A stretch of DNA of 64,000 nt from Lapidilactobacillus dextrinicus DSM 20335. Its GTDB lineage: Bacteria > Bacillota > Bacilli > Lactobacillales > Lactobacillaceae. Under the pieces are notes generated by a model. The model saw only the letters and a program-made list of their open reading frames with translations, had not been told where the DNA came from and ran no database searches. Below are positions 1-7,415 of this stretch, in pieces. The translations under genes and the position numbers were made by a program. The stretch covers positions 62,001 through 126,000 of the forward strand of contig NZ_AYYK01000004.1 in the NCBI RefSeq assembly GCF_001436095.1. The letters are read 5' to 3'. Position 1 is the stretch's first letter, and each line of letters begins with the position of its first letter.

Positions 1-1
1 T

Positions 2-67
2 GGTGAATTGATCACTGTTGACTCACGTCGTGGTATTATCTACCGTGGTGTTTCTAACTCACTTTAA
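2..67 (+). CDS. pyk: Pyruvate kinase, C-terminal end (partial)
   Basis: This is the last 21 codons of a gene entering from the left edge, ending in TAA at 65-67. The residues ITVDSRRGIIYRG followed by a short tail match the end of the extra C-terminal PEP-utilising-like domain of Bacillus and Lactobacillus pyruvate kinases. That enzyme makes pyruvate and ATP from phosphoenolpyruvate and ADP. The next gene, a UPF0756 membrane protein, is a usual neighbour of pyk in Firmicutes, which supports the call. Only the tail is visible, so the catalytic part cannot be checked. Confidence 0.75.
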   Translation, partial: GELITVDSRRGIIYRGVSNSL

Positions 68-98
68 TCTTTAATTAATTACAGTTAATTGTAATAAA

Positions 99-137
99 AA
101 GAACCTGTCATTTTTAAAACGACAGGTTCTTTTTTTG
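99..137 (+). terminator. Intrinsic terminator of pyk
   Basis: An 11-bp stem (AAGAACCTGTC with GACAGGTTCTT) closes an 11-nt loop and runs into a T tract at about 129-137. It sits about 30 nt after the pyk stop and ends that transcript. Confidence 0.9.
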
Positions 138-240
138 TGACCTTAAAAGTCATCATAAGTAAAAGAATTTATTAATAGGCAACAATTAAAATGTTACGAA
201 AAATATTAATTGTTGGTAAGATAAAGTATGCGGAGTACAC

Positions 241-384
241 ATGAATATCAAATTCTTTCACAAATTAGCAAGGTGGTCTGTTGGCGACATATACAGAAAC
301 CTTGATTTTTGGTACAATGAGCGTATAGTTCATTTACTGGAAGCAGGTGAACCTTTTTGGAGAGTTGGCTTTTTCTTGGCTTAG
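241..384 (+). CDS. Possible 47-codon small ORF upstream of UPF0756
   Basis: An ATG at 241 is preceded by GGAG at 232-235 and opens 47 codons ending in TAG at 382-384. The peptide begins [12 protein letters not shown] and is rich in aromatic residues, with no signal peptide or membrane segment. It overlaps the start of the next gene (357) in another frame and runs through that gene's likely promoter. It could be a leader peptide or a chance ORF. I do not recognise the product, and only the ribosome site supports it. Confidence 0.25.
   Translation: MNIKFFHKLARWSVGDIYRNLDFWYNERIVHLLEAGEPFWRVGFFLA
302..329 (+). promoter_or_regulatory. Candidate promoter for the UPF0756 gene
   Basis: An extended -10 (TGG before TACAAT at 313-318) lies about 40 nt before the TTG start. 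A second reading is TTGATT (302-307), 16-nt spacer and TATAGT (324-329). The two alternatives overlap and the sequence cannot decide between them. The rest of 138-300 shows nothing else except the small ORF listed separately. Confidence 0.4.
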
Positions 385-821
385 TTTTGGCAGTTGCCTT
401 ACTGAGTCAAAATCATTCATTAATTATTGCGGCGGTAGTGGTGTTAGTGATTAAATTGTTACCTCAGTCAGATCGATTATTTAATCTGATTGACGCACAA
501 GGTATCAATTGGGGTGTAACCATCATTTCTATCGCTATTTTAGTGCCAATTGCAACGGGTAGAATCGGTTTTCATGATTTATTAAATGCTTTCAAAACAC
601 CTGCAGGATACATTGCCGTGTTTTGTGGCATACTGGTTGCAGTGCTGTCAGCCCGGGGTGTTGGTTTATTGGCACAAAGTCCAGAAATTACAGTGGCTTT
701 AGTATTTGGTACGATTGTGGGCGTCGTCGTCTTTAGAGGGATTGCTGCCGGCCCCGTCATTGCATCAGGTATGACTTATATTTTATTAATGTTAGTAAAT
801 TCGGTAATTAACCGATTGTGA
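357..821 (+). CDS. UPF0756 (DUF441) family membrane protein
   Basis: This 154-residue protein is almost entirely hydrophobic, with about five membrane segments (roughly 3-35, 50-68, 82-104, 112-130 and 133-151). Length and sequence fit the UPF0756/DUF441 family (YtwI/YeaL type), an integral membrane family of unknown biochemical function. The start is TTG at 357, set by AGGTGA at 345-350 with a 6-nt spacer. The gene lies after pyk, a common position in Bacilli, and seven nucleotides before cvfB, so the two may be cotranscribed. Confidence 0.85.
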   Translation: MESWLFLGLVLAVALLSQNHSLIIAAVVVLVIKLLPQSDRLFNLIDAQGINWGVTIISIAILVPIATGRIGFHDLLNAFKTPAGYIAVFCGILVAVLSARGVGLLAQSPEITVALVFGTIVGVVVFRGIAAGPVIASGMTYILLMLVNSVINRL

Positions 822-828
822 GGTAAAA

Positions 829-1704
829 ATGATAAATTCAGGTACGATAATAACAGCAGCGATAAGTGATCAAAATGATGATCATGAATTTTTTGCACAG
901 GTTGATGGACAAACATTACATGTTCACAGTAAAAAAGAAGATTGGCGTTTAAAAGATGAAATAACTGGTTTTGTTTACGAAAATATGAAAAACCAATGGG
1001 TAATTACCACAGAAATACCAGCGGTTGGTTTTGACCGCTTTTCGTTTGGGACAGTTGTTGATGTTCGGCGTGATTTAGGCGTCTTTATCGATATTGGCTT
1101 GCCTGACAAAGATATTGTTTTGTCACTGGATGACTTACCATTACAGCACGAATTATGGCCTCAAAAAGACGATCGCCTAATGGTTGGTTTAAAAGTTGAC
1201 CATAAGAATCGCTTATGGGCACAACTGGCTAATGATGATTTATTTAAAGCTATCGGTCATTTTTCAGCTAGTTTTGAACGTAATGAAACAGTTAAGGGTA
1301 CTGTTTATCTAACTAAACGAGTTGGCTCCTTCTTATTGTTAGACGATTATCGGCTAGGCTTTGTTCATGAAAGTGAACGCGAAGATGAACCGCATTTAGG
1401 TCAAAAGGTTAGCGGTCGTGTTATTGGTCGCATGCAAGATGGCCGCTTGTCAGTAAGTTTGCGTCCCCTTGCATTTGTCGAGATCGAAGATGATGCCAAA
1501 ATGTTAATGGCTGTTTTACAACAAAGTCCGCAACATTCATTTATTTATCATGATAAGAGTGATCCTGCTGAAATTAAGAGTTATTTTGGTATTAGCAAGG
1601 GTGCATTCAAACGGGCTTTAGGTAATTTATTAAAGCATCGTTTAATTACCACTGATGTTAATGGGACAAAATTAACAGACAAAGGCTTGGAATACCGTGA
1701 ATAA
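829..1704 (+). CDS. cvfB: S1 RNA-binding protein CvfB/YitL
   Basis: The 291-residue protein has S1-like OB folds at about 65-130 and 145-215. The second contains the classic run GRVIGRMQDGRLSVSL. A winged-helix C-terminus follows at about 228-290. This order and length fit CvfB (YitL), a regulator first tied to virulence in Staphylococcus aureus that probably acts by binding RNA. The start is ATG at 829 after GAGGTAA. The last eight bases overlap xerD, so this gene probably opens the operon cvfB-xerD-ribT-scpA-scpB-rluB. The RNA targets here are unknown. Confidence 0.85.
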   Translation: MINSGTIITAAISDQNDDHEFFAQVDGQTLHVHSKKEDWRLKDEITGFVYENMKNQWVITTEIPAVGFDRFSFGTVVDVRRDLGVFIDIGLPDKDIVLSLDDLPLQHELWPQKDDRLMVGLKVDHKNRLWAQLANDDLFKAIGHFSASFERNETVKGTVYLTKRVGSFLLLDDYRLGFVHESEREDEPHLGQKVSGRVIGRMQDGRLSVSLRPLAFVEIEDDAKMLMAVLQQSPQHSFIYHDKSDPAEIKSYFGISKGAFKRALGNLLKHRLITTDVNGTKLTDKGLEYRE

Positions 1705-2584
1705 TGCGTTAAACGATTATTTACGATCTTTAACAATTGAACAAGGCTTAGCAGAAAATAGCATTGCCAGTTATCGACGCGATTTGGTTCATTATATTAA
1801 TTGGCTACAAGCTCAGAAGCTCGATCAGTTTACAGAAGATTCGGATATGATTAGTTTATATTTGAATCAATTAGTGATTGAAAAAAAAGCCGAGGCTAGT
1901 CGCATGCGTGCTGTTTCAAGTCTGCGTCATTTTTACCGTTGGCTGTTAGCTCATGGGGTTATTCAGCATAATCCGATGGAGACCATTCCGTCACCTAAAC
2001 GAGGTCAACATTTACCAGTGGCTTTAACCATGACTGAAGTTGAACAATTATTAGCCGCACCCAATGTCAATAAACCCTTAGGCTTACGCGATCGGGCTAT
2101 TTTAGAGGTTATGTATGCAACGGGGTTGCGGGTGAGTGAATTAGTTCATCTGCAATTGTCGGATTTACATCTGGAAATGAAATTAATTCAAACGATTGGT
2201 AAAGGTAACAAAGAACGATTATTGCCAATTGGGGATGTCGCGATTGATTATTTGCAGCGCTATTTGACAGACAGTCGGCCGCAATTAATTCGCTCACAAC
2301 ATTATGAAAGCACATTGTTTTTAAACTTTCATGGTCATGGCTTGTCACGTCAGGCAATTTGGAAAATGATTAAGAAATACATTAGTCAAGTGGGCATTGA
2401 TAAAGATGTGACACCTCATACTTTGCGGCATTCTTTTGCCACCCATTTATTAGAAAATGGTGCCGATTTACGAATTGTTCAAGAGTTATTAGGTCATAGT
2501 GATATTTCAACAACACAAATTTACACGCACATTACCCAACAGCGATTATTAGATGTTTATCAAAAGTCGCATCCCCGCGATTAA
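1697..2584 (+). CDS. xerD: Tyrosine recombinase XerD
   Basis: This 295-residue tyrosine recombinase resolves chromosome dimers at dif together with a partner such as XerC. The N-terminal SAM-like core-binding domain spans about 1-90 and the catalytic domain about 105-290. Active-site residues visible are Arg145, Lys169, His241, Arg244, His267 and nucleophile Tyr276 (motif LRHSFATHLLENGADLR). It starts at GTG 1697, eight bases inside cvfB. A second Xer enzyme is encoded at 46747. The position before scpA-scpB is the conserved Firmicutes xerD location, so this is housekeeping and not a phage integrase. Confidence 0.92.
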   Translation: MNNALNDYLRSLTIEQGLAENSIASYRRDLVHYINWLQAQKLDQFTEDSDMISLYLNQLVIEKKAEASRMRAVSSLRHFYRWLLAHGVIQHNPMETIPSPKRGQHLPVALTMTEVEQLLAAPNVNKPLGLRDRAILEVMYATGLRVSELVHLQLSDLHLEMKLIQTIGKGNKERLLPIGDVAIDYLQRYLTDSRPQLIRSQHYESTLFLNFHGHGLSRQAIWKMIKKYISQVGIDKDVTPHTLRHSFATHLLENGADLRIVQELLGHSDISTTQIYTHITQQRLLDVYQKSHPRD

Positions 2585-2611
2585 ACGGGTCAAACGCAAT
2601 GGAGGCATTAC

Positions 2612-2989
2612 ATGTTAGTGAAGTATAAACAGGATTATCAAAAAATTGCTCTGGGGCTATTATCATATACGCCAGATTTGAAAGATTTTGATCGCCTGTC
2701 TGCAGAACTTCAATCCTATAACGTAGAAGATAACTTACAACTTTACCTTTGGAAGAATCATCAAGGTGACTTTGTCGGTATTTGTGGTGTGGAACTGGAT
2801 GATAATTTTGTTTTATTGCGTCATTTAGCCTTTACGCCGGATTATCGTAATCAAGAGAGTCAGTTTGCAGTTTTGGATGCATTAGCTGACACGTATACTG
2901 ACAAACGTATTATGGCGCCGATGAGTATGAGTGATTTATTGACGAGTTGGGAACAGCATCACAGTCAAGAACAGCGTGATGAGGATTAA
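2612..2989 (+). CDS. ribT: RibT-type GNAT acetyltransferase
   Basis: This 125-residue protein has the compact GNAT layout: LYLWKNHQGDFVGICGVEL forms the central strands, followed by a loop with FTPDYRNQ in place of the usual acetyl-CoA binding motif. It matches RibT, which is linked to the rib operon in Bacillus although its substrate is uncertain. No riboflavin biosynthesis gene is seen in this window, and a riboflavin importer lies 2.4 kb downstream. The start is ATG at 2612 after GGAGG at 2601-2605. It sits between xerD and scpA, a frequent order in lactobacilli. Confidence 0.75.
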   Translation: MLVKYKQDYQKIALGLLSYTPDLKDFDRLSAELQSYNVEDNLQLYLWKNHQGDFVGICGVELDDNFVLLRHLAFTPDYRNQESQFAVLDALADTYTDKRIMAPMSMSDLLTSWEQHHSQEQRDED

Positions 2990-2991
2990 AT

Positions 2992-3741
2992 ATGGCAGCA
3001 GAGTTACAGCTTCAGTTAACTAAATTTGCTGGTCCATTAGACTTATTGCTTCATTTGATTAAAACACAAGAAATTGATATTTATGATATCCCAATTGCAC
3101 AAATTACTGATCAATATTTAACCTACCTCAATGAAATGGAACAATTAGCATTAGATGTGGCCGGTGAATATTTAGTAATGGCGTCCACTTTAATGGCCAT
3201 TAAAAGCCGTTTATTATTGCCCCAGTCAAAAGTTGAACAACTTGATCAAGGTAGTGTTGAGCCTGAAGATCCACGCCAAGCCTTAGTTGACCAATTGTTG
3301 GCTTATCAGACTTATCAAGAAGTTAGTCATTATTTAGGTCAAAAGGCACAACAGCGGGCCCGTTATTTCACAAAAGAAATGAGTGCTTTGCCTAAACAAC
3401 CAGTACAACCTTTGCCTAAAGATTTAGTTACCACAACTGAAATGGCAGCGGCATTGGCCCACCTTTTGAATCAACAAGCTCAAGATCAGGCCTTTGTTAA
3501 TCAAACTATTGATCGAGATGTTTTTTCAATTGAAGAAGCACAAGATTGGGTTAAGCAACAAGTTTTGGCAGCGGGCCCTCAGCAACTTAAATTTACAGCG
3601 TTGTTACAAACACCGGTTAGTCGTGAACAGGTGATTATTTTGTTTCTTGCCTGTCTAGAGTTAATGAAGAACAAAGTGATTACTTGTTTTCAGGCAACTA
3701 AAGATGATGAAATTCTTGTCAGTGGGGAGGTCGTCGCTTGA
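2992..3741 (+). CDS. scpA: Segregation and condensation protein A
   Basis: ScpA is the kleisin of the bacterial condensin. It bridges the SMC dimer and binds ScpB to organise the chromosome. The 249 residues begin with the family motif KFAGPLDLLLHLIKTQEIDI at about 9-28. A helical linker and a C-terminal winged helix (about 170-249) follow. The ATG at 2992 starts two bases after the ribT stop, with GAGGA upstream. The final TTGA overlaps the scpB start, so the two are translationally coupled, as expected for partners in one complex. Confidence 0.95.
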   Translation: MAAELQLQLTKFAGPLDLLLHLIKTQEIDIYDIPIAQITDQYLTYLNEMEQLALDVAGEYLVMASTLMAIKSRLLLPQSKVEQLDQGSVEPEDPRQALVDQLLAYQTYQEVSHYLGQKAQQRARYFTKEMSALPKQPVQPLPKDLVTTTEMAAALAHLLNQQAQDQAFVNQTIDRDVFSIEEAQDWVKQQVLAAGPQQLKFTALLQTPVSREQVIILFLACLELMKNKVITCFQATKDDEILVSGEVVA

Positions 3742-4352
3742 TTCAGTATCAAGGTGAAATTGAAAGTATCTTGTATACATTAGGTGATGAAGGTATTTCA
3801 CTTAAAAATTTAGCGGCCATTTTAGGCATTCACGTTAGTGCCTTGCGTCAGTTGTTAGCTGAATTAACAGAGTTTTATGAAAGTCATGATGGCGGTTTAA
3901 CATTAATTCATCATCATGATACTTATCAACTTGCGACTAAACCTAAATTTGCCCCGATTCTTCATCAGTATTTCAGTGAACACCAACCAACAAGTTTAAG
4001 CCAAGCTGCCCTAGAAACCATGGCGATTGTTGCCTACAAACAACCAGTTACGCGCATTGAAATTGACCAAATTCGTGGTGTTCATAGCTCAGGAGCTTTG
4101 CAAACCTTAGTTGCCCGACAAATGATTCAAGAAACTGGTCGTAAAGAGGTAGCCGGACGGCCCATTCTTTATGGAACGACTGATTATTTTCTCAATTATT
4201 TTGGGTTAGATTCATTAGATGAATTACCAGAATTGACAGAATTTAATGCCGGTCAATATGATGCAAGTGGCAATTTAGATTTATTTTTTAAAGATAGACA
4301 ACCAGAAACAACAGAGGAAGAGGAGCTAATAGATGAAACCGACACAGACTGA
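3738..4352 (+). CDS. scpB: Segregation and condensation protein B
   Basis: ScpB dimers bind ScpA in the SMC complex. The 204-residue product has the two winged-helix domains of the family (about 5-75 and 90-165), with the typical run ALETMAIVAYKQPVTRIEID near 95, and an acidic C-terminal tail. Translation starts at TTG 3738 inside the scpA stop, driven by GGGGAGG at 3724-3730. The 3' end overlaps rluB by 20 bases. Confidence 0.95.
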   Translation: MIQYQGEIESILYTLGDEGISLKNLAAILGIHVSALRQLLAELTEFYESHDGGLTLIHHHDTYQLATKPKFAPILHQYFSEHQPTSLSQAALETMAIVAYKQPVTRIEIDQIRGVHSSGALQTLVARQMIQETGRKEVAGRPILYGTTDYFLNYFGLDSLDELPELTEFNAGQYDASGNLDLFFKDRQPETTEEEELIDETDTD

Positions 4353-5088
4353 GCAACGCCTGCAAAAAGTTATTGCCAATGCTGGCGTAACTTCACGTCG
4401 TAAAGCAGAAGAATTAATTAAAACCGGTCGAGTGACCGTTAACGGTGAGATTGTTCGCGAATTAGGTACTAAAGTTGATCCAAAAGTAAAAATTGAAGTT
4501 GATGGGGTTCCCATTGATAAACATCAAAAGACCGTTACTTATGCTTTTTATAAGCCACGTGGTGTTATTTCGGCAGTTAGCGATGATAAACATCGTAAAG
4601 TCGTGACTGATTATTTTGCTGATAAGGATCTGCGTTTGTACCCAATTGGACGGTTAGATTATGATACGTCAGGTTTATTATTAGTTACTAATGATGGTGA
4701 ATTAGCCAACTTATTGATGCATCCTAAATTCCGAATTGATAAAACTTATTACGCCAAAGTGGAAGGTATTCCAAATGCACAGGCATTAAAAAAATTGCGT
4801 GAAGGGGTCTCAATTCACGGTCGTAAAACCGCACCAGCTAAGGTATGGATTGAAAATCGGAATCAAGCTAAAAATACAGCGTTGGTGGGTTTAACAATTC
4901 ATGAAGGTATGAATCATCAAGTTAAGTTAATGCTCCGTGATGTGGGTCACTCGGTGATGAAATTAAAACGTGAACAAGTTGCTTTTATTGATTTGAGTGG
5001 TTTGCAACCTGGTGAAGCACGCCGCTTAAGCAATAGTGAAGTTGAACATTTGCTAGAATTAGCTCGTGGTCAGAATAAGTCACGTTAA
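4333..5088 (+). CDS. rluB: 23S rRNA pseudouridine synthase RluB family
   Basis: This 251-residue RsuA/RluB-family enzyme isomerises a uridine in 23S rRNA. An S4 RNA-binding domain (about 6-65, with ANAGVTSRRKAEELI) precedes the synthase domain, whose motif GRLDYDTSGLLLVTNDGEL at about 109-127 holds the catalytic aspartate. The ATG at 4333 follows GAGGAG inside the end of scpB. The scpA-scpB-rluB order is conserved in Firmicutes. RluB rather than RsuA or RluE is inferred from this context. No clear terminator follows before the riboswitch. Confidence 0.9.
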   Translation: MKPTQTEQRLQKVIANAGVTSRRKAEELIKTGRVTVNGEIVRELGTKVDPKVKIEVDGVPIDKHQKTVTYAFYKPRGVISAVSDDKHRKVVTDYFADKDLRLYPIGRLDYDTSGLLLVTNDGELANLLMHPKFRIDKTYYAKVEGIPNAQALKKLREGVSIHGRKTAPAKVWIENRNQAKNTALVGLTIHEGMNHQVKLMLRDVGHSVMKLKREQVAFIDLSGLQPGEARRLSNSEVEHLLELARGQNKSR

Positions 5089-5166
5089 TAATGAAAGCGC
5101 GAATAACTTCAGTTGCCAATTAAGTATTGCTTTGCTATAGTTAAAATGTAATTAAATATTTGGTTT

Positions 5167-5278
5167 GTCTTCAGGGCAGGGTGTAATTCCCGACCGGCGG
5201 TAAAGTCCGCGACCTACAGCGATGTAGTTGAATTGGTGTAATTCCAATACCGATAGTATAGTCTAGATGAAAGAAGAC
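5167..5278 (+). promoter_or_regulatory. FMN riboswitch (RFN element) aptamer
   Basis: The conserved RFN core is clear: AGGGCAGGGTG, then CCCGACCGGCGGTAAAGTCC and CGATAGTATAGTC further on. The closing helix P1 pairs GTCTTC (5167-5172) with GAAGAC (5273-5278). It senses flavin mononucleotide and controls the riboflavin importer downstream. The 3' half of P1 can also pair with the downstream terminator arm, which gives the switch mechanism described in the findings. Confidence 0.95.
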
Positions 5279-5302
5279 AGTCTTATTTGTGTAGACAATT
5301 TG

Positions 5303-5331
5303 ACTGTTAGTCCCTGACTAGCAGTTTTTTT
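5303..5331 (+). terminator. Riboswitch-controlled terminator
   Basis: ACTGTTAGT (5303-5311) pairs with ACTAGCAGT (5317-5325), with one G-U pair, and is followed by seven T (5325-5331). It is the expression platform of the FMN riboswitch. Its 5' arm can instead pair with GACAGTC at 5276-5282. Confidence 0.85.
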
Positions 5332-5414
5332 GTGACCAAATTTATTTACTTGAATGGTGAGACTAACCAAGTCATGATTTAAGTAAGTAATTAAGATAAG
5401 GCTGAACCGGAGAC

Positions 5415-5434
5415 AACCGTTAAAGGAGACGGTT
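5415..5434 (+). promoter_or_regulatory. Hairpin displaying the ribU ribosome-binding site
   Basis: AACCGT (5415-5420) and ACGGTT (5429-5434) form a perfect 6-bp stem whose 8-nt loop is TAAAGGAG, the ribosome-binding site for the GTG at 5438. The SD is therefore presented in a loop and not hidden in a stem. No role is known. Confidence 0.5.
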
Positions 5435-5437
5435 TAC

Positions 5438-6010
5438 GTGCGTGATCATAAATTACGGACTTTGGTTGGTACTAGTATCTTTGGTGTTTTAAGTTATTTG
5501 GTGATGTTGGTTGAAATACCAATCTTACCCGGATTTCCTTTTTTAAAATTGGATTTCAGTGACTTAATTGTCCTGTGTGGTTTGTATTTATTTGGCATTA
5601 GTGGAGCCATTGGGGCAGCTTTAATTCGAGCATTTTTACATTTGATTATGACCGGTTTTGCAGCACCATCTTTGCTTGGTGAACTTGGCTCAGTGAGTGC
5701 TAGTATTACTTTGATTTTGGTTATGGCGTTCTTCATGAAACGTCAAACCAGATTGTGGCAAAGATTAGGCATGATTGTTTGCAGTACCTTGGCTTTAACT
5801 TTGGTTATGGCTGTGATGAATTATTTTATCCTGACGCCTTTATATGTTAACGTCACGGGCATTAAATTAGGTATGGATTATTTGAAATATGTATTAATGG
5901 CCATTATTCCCTTTAACTTGATCAAAGGCGCATTAATCACGGCGCTATTTACATTAATTTATGCTAAAATTGGACCATGGTTGTTGCAACAACGAGCAAC
6001 TCGTAAATGA
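5438..6010 (+). CDS. ribU: Riboflavin ECF transporter substrate-binding protein RibU
   Basis: RibU is the S component that captures riboflavin and works with the shared ECF ATPases and EcfT, which are not in this window. The 190-residue protein has six hydrophobic segments and the family signature PFLKLDFSDLIVL near residues 31-43. The start is GTG at 5438 after AAGGAG. The FMN riboswitch immediately upstream makes the function firm: import should be shut off when flavin is plentiful. In B. subtilis the orthologue ypaA has the same riboswitch and lies near fer. Confidence 0.95.
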   Translation: MRDHKLRTLVGTSIFGVLSYLVMLVEIPILPGFPFLKLDFSDLIVLCGLYLFGISGAIGAALIRAFLHLIMTGFAAPSLLGELGSVSASITLILVMAFFMKRQTRLWQRLGMIVCSTLALTLVMAVMNYFILTPLYVNVTGIKLGMDYLKYVLMAIIPFNLIKGALITALFTLIYAKIGPWLLQQRATRK

Positions 6011-6036
6011 TTTAAATTAAAAATATAAACTAATCA

Positions 6037-6080
6037 AAAACTGACCTAAATCCGTACAAGGATTTAGGTCAGTTTTAATT
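6037..6080. terminator. Bidirectional terminator between ribU and fer
   Basis: A perfect 17-bp stem (6037-6053 with 6060-6076; core CTGACCTAAATCC) has A-rich and T-rich flanks, so it can end ribU on the + strand and fer on the - strand. Confidence 0.85.
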
Positions 6081-6182
6081 TGAATGAGGTTTAACAAATA
6101 TTGAGCGCATTAGTCATTATTGCTTAACGACAATTCTTCAACTTATTAGCACTGATCATTAAGCGCCTAATTGGCTTTCCGA

Positions 6183-6419
6183 TTATTTTTTGTTATCCTT
6201 AGGAAAAGGGACCTCTGAACGAACAATCGCGCCTGTTGGGCAAGCTGTATAAGCATCTTTGAATTGCGCTAATAAAGGCAGGGGAATGTCTTTAGTTCCT
6301 AGGTTGTTGTCAAGTTTGACATAGGCGATGCCATCTTCATCATATTCAAAAATATCTGGTGCTTTTAATTGGCACAGGCCACAAGCAATACATTGTTCTG
6401 AAAGTACTTTAGTATACAT
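6183..6419 (-). CDS. fer: Ferredoxin, single [4Fe-4S] cluster
   Basis: This 78-residue cytosolic electron carrier has ligands Cys10, Cys13 and Cys16 in CIACGLC and Cys60 in the CPTGAI motif. That is one [4Fe-4S] cluster, as in the Bacillus Fer family. The start is the ATG at 6417-6419 (minus strand) with AGAAGGA upstream. It is divergent from ypbB, with only 27 bp between the two starts, matching the fer-ypbB-recQ order of B. subtilis. Its redox partners in this organism cannot be told from the window. Confidence 0.92.
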   Translation of the reverse strand: MYTKVLSEQCIACGLCQLKAPDIFEYDEDGIAYVKLDNNLGTKDIPLPLLAQFKDAYTACPTGAIVRSEVPFPKDNKK

Positions 6420-6446
6420 TTTGATCCTTCTTTTGGTGGTGTTATT

Positions 6447-7415
6447 TTGCAGGCAGATTTGCTGTTGCCCTTATTTTCTAGAAAACCGCGTCGTTATCAA
6501 GCCATTTATTATATTTTAACCGGTAAGCGCACGGTTTCCAATTTATTGGCAGGGTTAACTTATGATTTATTGCCTTATTTTCATTTTTATCCTAAACTAC
6601 TGCAAGCTGATTATCAAGCAGCTTTGCAGCAATTAATGAGCCAACAATATTTAAAAGTTCAGTCAGAGACCAAAACCATTCGTTTAACTGCGCTGGGGCA
6701 ATTGGCACAAGTTCAGCTACTTCAGCGTCAAATCTGGCCGCAGACTTATGATTATTGGCGTGATGGTGATTGGCAACTACAATGGGAGCGACTACTACTA
6801 AGCGTTCAAGTCATTAGTAATTATCAACACCAACAACGACACTATGCGCCACTGGCAACGCAACCTTTAGTGCAAGCCGAGATTCGACAGTGGTTTTATC
6901 GTAGCGGTCGTCGGCAGCAACACCAATTTGTTAAAGATTTAATTGCCACAGTGACAGGACTGCCCAAAGACCTAGCAGACTTATTGGCTAATTCATTGCG
7001 AAGTAACGCTTATGCTGGTACTTCGGACTTTCAATTGGGATTAGACCTAAATTTAACAGCAGATGAATTAAGCTTAAAGCGCATTGCGGCACTAAGTCAA
7101 TTTATGCATGATATTACTTTTTTACCTCAACAATCGCCGCTGCGCCAAGTTTTTCCTGCAGCGCCTTCGCCATTGTCACGCGGGGCTGAACATACTTATG
7201 CGCTTTGGCAAGCTGATCAACCGTGGTCAACTATTGTCCAGAATAGTTATCAAAAAGAGGGGACATTGCTGGAGCATTTATTGGAGGCTGCTATTTTAGT
7301 ACCGGATTTTAACTTTGAATCTTTGCCACTGCAACAACTCATTGCGGTTAATCCGGAAAGTTATTTTGCGCAACGATTATCAGAAATTCAAGCACAGAGG
7401 CGAAAAAATGACTAA
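6447..7415 (+). CDS. YpbB-like helix-turn-helix protein
   Basis: This 322-residue protein lies directly upstream of recQ and overlaps it by eight bases, the same place as YpbB in Bacillus. The N-terminal half is hydrophilic and rich in Gln and Leu. The C-terminal region (about 245-315, with WSTIVQNSYQKEGTLLEHLL) resembles the helix-turn-helix end found in YpbB and at the C-terminus of many RecQ proteins. The start is an inferred TTG at 6447 with a weak GGTGGTG ribosome site, so the N-terminus is uncertain. It may assist RecQ, but that is inference from linkage. Confidence 0.75.
   Translation: MQADLLLPLFSRKPRRYQAIYYILTGKRTVSNLLAGLTYDLLPYFHFYPKLLQADYQAALQQLMSQQYLKVQSETKTIRLTALGQLAQVQLLQRQIWPQTYDYWRDGDWQLQWERLLLSVQVISNYQHQQRHYAPLATQPLVQAEIRQWFYRSGRRQQHQFVKDLIATVTGLPKDLADLLANSLRSNAYAGTSDFQLGLDLNLTADELSLKRIAALSQFMHDITFLPQQSPLRQVFPAAPSPLSRGAEHTYALWQADQPWSTIVQNSYQKEGTLLEHLLEAAILVPDFNFESLPLQQLIAVNPESYFAQRLSEIQAQRRKND

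Noticed and set aside
1697-2584. Phage or island integrase
   Set aside because: The neighbours scpA-scpB and the XerD-like catalytic motifs show the housekeeping recombinase. No att-like repeats or phage genes are near.
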